Below are positions 23,694 through 31,601 of a DNA stretch of 64,000 nt, one piece after another. Below the pieces are notes generated by a model, which saw only the letters and a program-made list of their open reading frames with translations, was not told the DNA's origin and did no database searches. Every line of letters begins with the position of its first letter. Within the stretch, counting starts at the first letter, position 1. Location of the stretch: positions 7,937,501-8,001,500 of the forward strand of contig JASJET010000121.1 in NCBI GenBank assembly GCA_034092305.1. The letters are read 5' to 3'. Both the position numbers and the translations under genes were made by a program. Source of the stretch: Diaprepes abbreviatus (Eukaryota; Arthropoda; Insecta; Coleoptera; Curculionidae).

Positions 23694-23776
23694 CTTAGAA
23701 CAGAGACCTCAAACAGGAATGACTTATATTAACATGTTACATACCATTTATAGTCAGTTGTTGATTAATTGTCAAC

Positions 23777-24470
23777 ATGAAATTTTATACAGGTTCAGGA
23801 TTTGTAAACAATATGATAAATAAATTACTATTTGAATTGCATTTGCCTGGTTACAATTTTTCTGGACCGGGTACAAAACTTCACACTCGTTTATCACGTG
23901 GTGATCGTGGAGTGAATCAATTGGATGAAAGTTGTCGTGCTTATATCATTGCATATTCTCAAAATAAAGATTTAACATCTCGCCATCAAGCTGGCAATAA
24001 GTACTTCACAGAACTTATTAAATGATATTCGAAAAAGAATTGAAGAATTAAAAAGACATCAATCATCATCGTCATCGTCATCATTGGTAAAAACTAAAAA
24101 CAATATTAAAAATACTAAGAAAAAAAACCCTAAAGCTCGTAATCATTCCAAAAAAAAAAGAGAAAAAATGTAAAAAACCAAAAAGAAGAAAAAGCAGAAC
24201 CAATGGATATTGATCCTGAAAATCTAAATTTACCATTATCGAAACCAATTAGACTTAAAGCAAAAAAGAAAACTTGATTCTAGAAATGTTGATGATGGTG
24301 ATGATGATAGAAATGGTCAAAATAAGATGTTAAAATTGGATTTAAATGAACCAATACATTATCCACCATCATCATTAAAGAATGAGAACAATAAGCAACG
24401 TAAGATGGATGATGATAATGATGCTGATGTCGATACTATAAGTACAGAAAAAAGACAACGATTGATTTAG
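23777..24470 (+). pseudogene. PLA2-domain virion protein, active site lost
   Basis: The first ~82 residues form a parvovirus/adintovirus-type phospholipase A2 domain, which in the family helps virions leave endosomes. The calcium loop YNFSGPGT (residues 26-33) is intact and LDESCR follows at 49-54. The catalytic His-Asp pair expected two residues after SCR is replaced (RAYIIAY, residues 54-60), and the later aspartate of the RHQAD-type motif is Gly (RHQAGN). A frameshift at about 24,020 separates it from a Ser-rich, Lys-rich C-terminal part in broken frames ending EKRQRLI at 24,470, which resembles a basic virion component with a nuclear-localisation-like cluster. Active-site loss and frameshifts indicate decay, though a binding-only role before the frameshifts cannot be excluded. 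Confidence 0.75.
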
Positions 24471-24489
24471 TAGCTTTTAAATTGTCAAA

Positions 24490-25391
24490 ATGGTTAGAAC
24501 TAAACGTAAGCAAAAACCAAAGCAATGAAAATTGAGAAAAAACAAACAACGAAAATTGAGAAAAAATAAAAAACAACGACAAAAAGGACAACGAAAAACT
24601 GCTGGTATAAAAAAGTTAAATTTGAAAAAGTGTTAAAACAAATTAAACAACATATTTTAATAACTAAACCTAATAATTTGGGAAATGCTATTTTAGTAGC
24701 TTTGAATACAGCAAAACAAATTTAAAAAAATTTCAAACAACCAAGTTTCAATCGTGTTCGTGTCATGAAAATTCCTAAAGTTGGTGGTGTTTTACCTCTT
24801 ATACCAATATTTGCTACCCTGTCTGCATTAGGCTCTTTGGGTGGAGCAGCTGCCGGTGTAGCAAAAGCCATCAATGATACACGAGCTGCTCGAAGACAAT
24901 TGGAGGAATCACAACGTCATAACCGTTCTGTAGAAAGTATAGCCTTAGGTAAAGGACTTGTTTTAAAACCATATAAAAAGGACTGGGTGTTTTTTTTTAC
25001 CCACCACCACTACAACCACGAATAAGTTAATAAATTTACCAAATAGACCATTAACCAACATTGATTTGATTATGTATGCCAAACAATTTTGTATTCCTCA
25101 TTTTCGGGGTGTATTTATGCGTGATGACCAAAGAAAATTAGATCCAACAATGAAAGAGGTATAATAAATTTGAATAATTTAAATGACATGGGGCACATTG
25201 GACAGCCTATAAGAAATTCAGAAATAAAGTTTGTTTATTTTGACAGTTTTGGCAGTCTTCGACCACCCTTGGAGGTTTTTGAATATTTTCGATCAAATGG
25301 ACCAGTAGATATTATTTATAGTTATGATATTTATAAAGAATTTAATACATTTATTTGTGGACACTTATGTTTAGAATTTTTAAATAAATAG
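24490..25391 (+). pseudogene. pX-like core peptide joined to adenain-type cysteine protease, frameshifted
   Basis: Starts at ATG 24,490 with an Arg/Lys-rich DNA-binding-like stretch in several frames. The pX-like part follows (24,765-24,975): a hydrophobic GGVLPLIPIFATL helix, a Gly/Ala run and VAKAINDTRAARRQLEESQ, as in adenovirus/adintovirus core peptides. The protease part (from about 25,025) has LPNRPLTNIDLIMYAKQF, a conserved HFRGVFMRDD block, YFDSFGSLRPP with the catalytic acid, and FICGHLCLEFL with the nucleophilic Cys. The expected GTHW catalytic-His motif is readable only in a different frame at about 25,190, so the enzyme is split there by small indels. Stops at about 25,162 also break it. 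The joint arrangement fits maturation of the core peptide by the protease. Confidence 0.8.
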
Positions 25392-25443
25392 ATATTGTAC
25401 AGCAAATAGATTTTAGTTTTATTTCAACCTTTAAATAGAGAAC

Positions 25444-26799
25444 ATGAGTTATATATTTACCTTATCGGGTAGAAAGTCTTTGTTATCTCTAAAATTGCAT
25501 CCACTAATAATATTACAAGAATCGAAAAATTATGAATTGGGTTTAATTAATTTTGTTACCTACAACTCAATTCCAGATGTTGAGAAAACAAACAATAAAT
25601 TCTATTTTGGTGAATCTGTAATTGAAATACCCGAAGGGACATACGAGATCAATGATATTTGGTACGCCAATAAAAGTTTAAATAAATCCGATGAAATTCG
25701 CATTCCTATTCAGACTCAAGATATTTATACATATCCAGCTGAAAGTTTCCTCGAACTTGAAGGTGTCGTTGTAAATGAACAAGGGAAAGCAAGTGATACC
25801 ATTGAATTGACAAATAATGCTTTTGCATTTTTATTTCATGAAATTCGCTATGAATTGAGTAGAACTGTAGTGGATCGTGTAAGAAATCCAGGTATTACAT
25901 CTCTCCTAAAAGGTTATCTCAGTTTTACAGAACAATACTGTTTACGTTATCACAATGCCGGTTGGAATCATCTTGAAAACCCGAAAATGTTGTCGAAAGG
26001 ACATTTTAATGTTTGTATTCCTCTAAAAATTCTTATGGGTGTTTTTGAAGATTTTCGAAAAATCATCATAAATATTAAACAAGAATTAACGCTTATACGA
26101 AGTTTTTCCGATGGCAATTCAGTCACTACAAATAAGGCAGGTGAAAAACCAAACATTCGTCTCGATAAAATAACATGGAAAACTGAACATATTATAGTGG
26201 ATGATGAAGCAAAATTGAAACTTTTAAGTTACATTGAAAAACGAAGAGATTTAACGGTGGCATTTCGAGGATGGGAATTGCATGAATATCCGCTTTTGCA
26301 ACAATCCACGCAACTTACTTGGAATGTAAAATCGATTAATCAGTTAGAAAAGCCACATTATCTCATTTTGGGTTTTCAAACGAAACCACGAAATCAATTA
26401 TCAAAGGATCTTAGTCACTTTGATCATTGTAACTTAACCAATTTCAAAGCCTATCTCAATTCAGAAATTTATCCATACGATAATTTAAATATTCATTTTG
26501 ATAGACAACAAGTGAGCATTTTGTATGAAATGTATGCCAGATTTCAACAGTCCTATTACTACAGAAATGTTGGACAACCTTGTTTGACATTTAAAAAATT
26601 TATCGAGATTGCACCTTTAGTAGTGGTAGATTGTTGCTATTAAGTGGACACATTGAAAAATGGCACTGTTGACATCAGATTGCAATTTGAAACCAGTGAA
26701 AATATTTCATCAGACACATGTGCCTATGTATTAATTTTACACGATAAAAAACTTAAATATAATCCTCTAACAAGTATTGTCAAAATACAAACTGATTAA
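25444..26799 (+). pseudogene. Jelly-roll capsid protein, apparent penton/hexon chimera with late stop
   Basis: A 399-codon open frame from ATG 25,444. Residues 1-72 (FTLSG, NYELGLINF, NNKFYF, EIPEGTYEINDI) look like the N-terminus of the smaller jelly-roll capsid protein found in these elements. From about residue 83 (DEIRIPI, AESFLELEG, FAFLFHEIRYEL, GITSLLKGY, AFRGWELHEYPLL, FDHCNLTNFKAYLNSE, PYDNLNIHF) it looks like the body of the double jelly-roll major capsid protein. I infer a deletion that joined two adjacent genes in frame near nt 25,660-25,690. The TAA at 26,641 is followed by 52 more in-frame codons of family-like sequence (VDIRLQFE, AYVLILHDK, YNPLT) to 26,799, so the true C-terminus lies beyond the stop. 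The product would not be a normal capsomer. Confidence 0.75.
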
Positions 26800-26824
26800 A
26801 GATATCCCCACTCCAAACAATGTA

Positions 26825-26864
26825 TATAAATAGGTCTGAAACGGTATCTCGCAATTATTTCAGT
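26825..26864 (+). promoter_or_regulatory. Core promoter of the DnaQ-like gene
   Basis: TATAAATA at 26,825-26,832 and TTTCAGTA at about 26,858-26,865, with the initiator A 37 bp from the first T of the TATA box. The leader to the ATG at 26,928 is about 65 bp and AC-rich. Confidence 0.6.
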
Positions 26865-26927
26865 ATTTTGTTTAAAGTGAACAAGAACAATACTAGTAGC
26901 AGACGCAGCAAACAAACAAACAAAAAA

Positions 26928-27398
26928 ATGTCATTTGAAAACAAAACAAAAGTGTTGTGTGAAAACAAAACAAATATTCTCTTTGTGGATGTTCAAGGGT
27001 TCCAGTATGATGTTTTACCATTTATGTGTCAGGAAATAGCTATTTACAATTCATTAACCAAGGAACATGTACATAGATTAGTTAAATTATCAATAAATTT
27101 GGGATAATTTAGTGACAAGGTACAAGATTTTATCAATTATACTACTAATAATATACATGGAATTGAAAATAATTTTTGGGGTGAAGATGTTGATGATGCT
27201 ACTGACGCCTATCATGCTAAACTTAAACCAGAAGAAAGGTCTGCGTTTTTAAATGCTTATATTGGTTCCAAAAATATGACAGTTATAGTGAATGGCAAAG
27301 ACAAGATGGACTGGTTGCAGAAATACCTAAATGGTTCCAATTTCATTGTTAATATTGCAGATGATCCAAAACATAAAACATTTGATAAAATGAAATAA
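26928..27398 (+). pseudogene. DnaQ-like 3'-5' exonuclease-fold protein, in-frame stop
   Basis: I choose ATG 26,928 (AAAAAATGTC context) because it lies just downstream of a TATA/CAGT promoter. The reading starts MSFENKTK and contains ILFVDVQGFQYD near residue 20 and CQEIAIYN, the strand-Asp and Glu pattern of RNase H-fold exonucleases known in this element class. After a TAA at 27,105-27,107 the same frame continues with IHGIENNFWGE, MTVIVNGKDKMDWLQKYL and a final stop at 27,398, giving about 156 codons. The VDxQG and VNGKDK-WL blocks are what I use for the family call; catalytic competence is uncertain. A polyadenylation signal follows at 27,509. Confidence 0.6.
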
Positions 27399-27508
27399 TT
27401 ATTTAAATCACACCACTATCATATGCATGATTATTATAATAATGTATAATGTGCTTTAGAAAATGTATATAATTTGTATCACTGGTTTATGGTATATTGT
27501 TTTAAATC

Positions 27509-27514
27509 AATAAA
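27509..27514 (+). terminator. Polyadenylation signal after plus-strand Polinton genes
   Basis: AATAAA 110 bp after the last stop of the plus-strand capsid/nuclease block. The next gene is on the opposite strand. Confidence 0.5.
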
Positions 27515-28071
27515 AAACTAAAGAAATACGTGTCTGTTATATTTATTTATTTACTCATTAATGTATAAACCTAGCAAAATTATTTTTTCAATATTGTTGT
27601 TTCACTTCATTTTCACACACCTTTGGTAACGGCCAACGAGATACGTCGTCGCTTTCTTTTAATTGGAGACTTAACCTATTGGCAGCTACCTCATAAAGTG
27701 TCGGCGGAGTCAAACAACCATTCCGATACTCTGGTGTCATACAGCAGAGAGAATCTTGCTCTGGCATTTGTGCTCCTATCGTTAGCGCCATTTGTCTTTT
27801 TCTTGTTTTAATTTTACTAAACGAATCTACAGGATTTTAAACAAAAAAAAATCGAACAAAAAAAGAATTAAAAAAATATTATTTACTAAAAAAAAATACA
27901 CACAATCTACCACTTTTGAGAGAAAATGTCATCATCTTCTTCGCCACTAACAATACTACCTACCCCAGCTACTGCAATTGATGCTACTGATGCTGCCTCT
28001 TGTAATTGCTGTGGTGGTGGTAATGGTGGTGGTAGTATTGCTGGTGGTAATAGTGGTAGTGGAGGTTGTTG
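27515..28071. other. Intergenic spacer inside the Polinton
   Basis: Convergent spacer between the plus-strand nuclease gene and the minus-strand spliced gene. It includes Gly-codon-like GGTGGTAATGGTGG repeats at about 28,010-28,065, just past the spliced gene's stop. No convincing gene. Confidence 0.4.
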
Positions 28072-29054
28072 TTAATAACGCTGATGATGATGATGACCGA
28101 AACTTGTTGACGGTTTCGGATCTACATTCTTTCGTTGTTTTTTTCTTGTAGGTTCTTGGCTGTTGTTATTGTTATTTTTGGTGGTGGTGGCTGTGGTGCT
28201 CACATTGTCATCGTCGTCATCATCATCATCATTCTCTACCCCAACAGTCATAGCCGCCGGTAAATACTGCGGGTAGTAGGGACACGGTAAAAATTTTTTA
28301 ATTGGAGCTGCCTCCATGGGCGTATCATCCGAAATTAAGTTAAATTTGTAGCGTCTCACTATCTGTTCCAATATATGGAACTCTTCGTCATTGTTCAATT
28401 GGACTCGCATATATCGCACCGGCAACTGATCAAATTTTTGCTTAAGATATTTGGCTGGTGGGATATAATTCAAATCAATAAGAACTTTATCTTTTTTTGT
28501 TTTTATTTCCTTTAGGCCCCATCTGAAAACCAAAAAAAAGAAATATTTTATCTTAAATTTTGTTTATTAAAGTTAAAAGACTATGTTTTCTTCATAACTG
28601 CTAAAAAAATTACATTTAAAATAATAGTACCCTTTTTACGTTATATACATAAGTAAAATAAGGCTCAAAAGACTTAAAAATAGTGTATTTCGAATTCTCC
28701 AGACCTAAATTTTACGAAAACAGCAAAAAAATTTTTCCCAAAAGTGACTACGTCATGCCGGCTGATAACGATCTTTCAAGAAAATCAAACTTATGGTCAT
28801 TATTATTATTATTGGTTAGATCGAAAAATTTAATATTTTTGACATTTGGGACAGAGTTGATTGGAAAATTTGGAAAATGTTCTTTAGAAACAAAGGTAAA
28901 ATAAAATTAATTAAAAAAAAATAGTTAAAAAATAAACTTACCGAAATAACTGCTTGACAACGACTGCCAACCATTTTATTGGCAGATTAATCGGATCTTC
29001 AGTCATTACTATTATTGTTGAGGGCGCAACTAAGGGATTACTTGCACTTGCCAT
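28072..29054 (-). CDS. Two-exon Polinton gene of unknown function, 187 aa
   Basis: Exon 1 runs 29,054-28,942 from ATG (ACAATGGC) and ends at CG|GTAAGT. Exon 2 runs 28,522-28,072 after TTGGTTTTCAG. The 419 bp intron has a perfect donor and a long pyrimidine tract, and removing it joins the frames exactly, without loss, at ...VVKQLFR/WGLKEIK. That junction, plus an uninterrupted exon 2, argues for a real gene. Exon 1 carries EDPINLPIKWLAVV. Exon 2 carries RWGLKEIK, PPAKYLKQKFDQLPVRYMRV and FHILEQIVRRYKF, followed by an eight-residue Asp run, an Asn run, a basic RKKQRK patch and a His run near the C-terminus. The family is unknown to me. The acidic, basic and His low-complexity tail suggests a nuclear or nucleic-acid-associated protein. 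It is the only gene of this element that I found without a lesion. Confidence 0.7.
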
Positions 29055-29381
29055 TGTTCTTTGTCTTCTTTACTTCTTGTTCTTGATGTAAGTCTTGTTC
29101 TGGTTTGTCGATTGATTATGCTGCTAAGCGAATATCTGCTCATATCTAAACACATTTTGAAAAAAAAATACCTAACGTCATGATTGATAAAACGAAAATT
29201 TCCTATCATAGAAATAGCATTAAACATGTGGAGTGACACGTAAATCTTTAGGAAATTTTTAATGTAGTTGCAATTTTAGTATCACGTATTATATGTTTGA
29301 TTGTGCATGTTTTTATTGACAAAATTTATCTATTACAAATGCTTTACATTAAGTTATAACGGCATTTTTTTCCAAAAAACA

Positions 29382-29418
29382 TATAAAAGCGCTCGATTGA
29401 CTTAGTCGAGCACACAGT
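29382..29418 (+). promoter_or_regulatory. Core promoter of the acidic right-end gene
   Basis: TATAAAAG at 29,382-29,389 and CACAGTAC at 29,413-29,420; the initiator A is 34 bp from the first T. A small palindromic CTCGA...TCGAG lies between them. Confidence 0.65.
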
Positions 29419-30835
29419 ACAAAATCAAAAGTAATAGCAGTAATTTGAAGAAGCAGAAAAAGACTAGAATAGGAGAAGAATAGTCAGAACTGAAAATTTA
29501 TCATTCCATAAAGGAGAAAGTTTATATGAAAGATTTTATTTTAATAAAAATGAAAATTATGACTACATAGAAGTTTATTTCTATCATCATCATCAATCAG
29601 TCCAACCCTGTCCACTCCTGAACATAGGCCTATCGTAAGTTTTGCCACTTATTTCTGTCCCGTACCGCTTGCATCCAGTTTGATTGTATGCGCCTTATAT
29701 CGTCAGTCCATCTGGTAGGTGGGCGGTCTCTTCCTCGGTAAGCCTCCTGTCTTGGTCTCCATTCCAAGATTTTTCTTGTCCATCGACTGTCCGTGTTCCT
29801 AGCGACATGTCTAGCCTAGTTCCACTTTAACGTTGCAATCCTCCTGACTGCATCTGCAACACCCGTTCTTCGTCGTATTTCTGTATTTGGTATTCTGTCT
29901 CTGCTCCATATGTCAAAACGAGGAGGATACACTGGTCAAACACCTTTCTCTTCAAGTAAACAGGGATGTTCGATTTAAGTATATTTTTCAGTTTTCCAAA
30001 AGCGTTCCACGTCAGCCCTATTCTTCTTAATATTTCGCATGTTTGGTTATCTCGGTCTAAACGGATTTCATGTCCTAGGTATTTGTAGGTGGTGATTTGT
30101 TCCATCTTGTGGTTTCCTACTGAGATATTGTCGTTTAGTACAAGGTTGGTCATAAATTTAGTTTTCTCACAATTTATCTTTAAACCAACATCACTTGACA
30201 GTCTGTAGAGCTTTTCCAACATTCTTGCTACTTTATCCGTGCTATCCGGTATGAGGACAATGTCATCGGCGAATCTTAGGTGATTAAGGTCCTCCCTGTT
30301 TATGTTTACTCCATATTTCCTTCAAAAGAAATCTGCTTGTACATATATTCCAAGACAGTGGTAAACAATTTCGGTGAGATTGTATCTCCCTGCCGAACTC
30401 CACGTTCTATTCTGAAGGTATTTGTGTCTTTGTAGAGTCTGACACAGGCTGTGGCTGTATCATATATGTTCTTGATTAACGAAATGTAGCGGTGGTCGAT
30501 TCGACTGTCTACAAGCGCCGTCAGCATTTTATATTGGTCTGTGGTATCAAATGCTTTCTCGTAATCAATAAATATAAGAATAAGTGGCTTAGTGTATTTT
30601 ATACACTTTTCTATCAGGGACTTAAGAACTTGTAGGTGGTCATTCGTTCCATAACCAGAGCGAAACCCAGCCTGTTCGCAAGGTTAATAATTTCTATAAC
30701 AGTGGCAAAAAAGAAGAAGAAGAAGAAGAAATTACTTAAGAAGACGAAGACAATGACGAAGACGATGACGAAGATGACAGTAATGATGATGATTATAAAT
30801 CCAGTTTGTACGTTTGGCAGTTGCAAAAATGGTAA
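29419..30835 (+). pseudogene. Acidic-tailed Polinton ORF interrupted by an RTE insertion
   Basis: Downstream of a good TATA/CAGT promoter an open frame (SLYERFYFNKNENYDY) runs until the RTE LINE begins at 29,585. Past the LINE, from about 30,690, sequence resumes with a Lys/Glu run and an Asp/Glu-rich stretch ending with WQLQKW and a stop at 30,835. The two pieces sit on either side of an ATTTCTAT duplication, so they belonged to one transcript before the insertion. One stop in the Glu run and no obvious ATG mean the original gene structure is uncertain; a leader exon may be missing. No family recognised. Confidence 0.4.
29585..30689 (-). mobile_element. RTE-type LINE, 5'-truncated, nested in the Polinton
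   Basis: Minus-strand frames carry reverse-transcriptase blocks RGVRQGDTISPKLFTTVLE (30,306-30,527) and KINCEKTKFM, TTYKYLGHEI and VLTYGAET (30,222-29,827). Upstream pieces cover the DYEKAFD-like and GYGTNDHLQVL regions in broken frames. The 3' end has GATAGGCCTATGTTCAGGAG, then ATTGATGATGATGAT. The sequence ATTTCTAT occurs at both edges (29,577-29,584 and 30,690-30,697), an 8 bp target duplication. The size, ~1.1 kb, shows severe 5' truncation. It inserted after the Polinton and disrupts the acidic right-end ORF. Confidence 0.85.
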
Positions 30836-31046
30836 CTATTTTAAAATTCAGGTAGCAAGAAGAGGTTTTCGTCGTTGATATGAAGCTCATAGTGTGTGTA
30901 AATTATGCAAAAACTTTTAATTGGTTACAAAGTTAAGGCACATTATAAAAGCGGGAAATATCTTTGTCTCAAGTGTTACAAAGAAGAACGAAAAAATACG
31001 CAACCTCATTTTGCTAAGACGATTTAACATTTTTTTCCCTAGTATT

Positions 31047-31595
31047 AAAACGTAAAAATAAAAACAGGCAAAAAAGTATTGTAGCATAACATATTTAATT
31101 ATTTTTGTAATTTTATTTACCCAATATACCATTCTGATATATAAAATTTTGTTTTATTTTACCCGATATTCCACTCTAATTTATTTTTTCTACCAACTAC
31201 TTTACGAAACAACAGCTTCTGGTAAATGACGTCATTGTCGATACTTCTTCGGCAATAAGGCCTTTTTGGTTAAGGACTTTTTTGGTCCTTCTTAAGTTAC
31301 TAGGACACTTCTTTGGCAATAAGGCCTTTTTGGATAGGGATTTTTCGAGACTTCTTTGGCAATAAGGAAGACCTTTTTGGATAGGGATTTTTCGGTACTT
31401 CTTCGGCAATAAGGCCTTTTTGGATAGGGTTTCAGGAGGATTTCAGGCACTTCTTAGGCTATTACGTCACGTTCTTCGGCAATAAGGCCTTTTTGGTTTG
31501 GGTTTCAGGAGGATTTCAGCACTTCTTCGGATGGTAAGGGCTGAAAAGGGACAGATGCCATCAAGGTGTCACAGTACCCCGCCCTCTATGCTACT
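31047..31595 (-). repeat. Right terminal inverted repeat
   Basis: 549 bp reverse-complement match to 19,568-20,115, with the same array of GGCCTTTTTGG subterminal repeats and the same TGACGTCA octamer (about 31,228). The two repeats differ at scattered positions, indicating age. Confidence 0.9.
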
Positions 31596-31601
31596 TCCGC
31601 A
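31596..31601. repeat. Target site duplication, right copy (TCCGCA)
   Basis: Identical to the hexamer at 19,562-19,567, immediately outside the right terminal repeat. Confidence 0.9.

Larger units (their letters stand above)
19568..31595. mobile_element. Complete Polinton/adintovirus-like element, 12,028 bp
   Basis: Both ends carry the same inverted terminus, beginning AGTAGTATAGAGGGCGGGG on the left and reading as its complement (C for one T) on the right. The repeats are ~548 bp and are flanked by TCCGCA. Inside are a DDE integrase with a chromodomain, an A32-type ATPase, a PLA2 virion domain, a pX-like core peptide joined to an adenain-type protease, a jelly-roll capsid protein and a DnaQ-like nuclease: the virion set of Polintons and adintoviruses. 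There is also a secreted protein, a spliced gene and an acidic ORF. A family-B polymerase is absent. Without the nested RTE the element is ~10.9 kb. Multiple disabling mutations show it is an old endogenous copy. Confidence 0.9.

Noticed and set aside
23471..23698. ORF of alternating Ile-Tyr
   Set aside because: Translation of (TA)n; the same holds for similar frames at 51,540-51,806 and 56,663-56,941.
19568..31595. Parvovirus or bidnavirus integration, suggested by the PLA2 domain
   Set aside because: PLA2 sits with a packaging ATPase, adenain-type protease, jelly-roll capsid and DDE integrase between Polinton-type terminal repeats; no NS1/Rep helicase is present.
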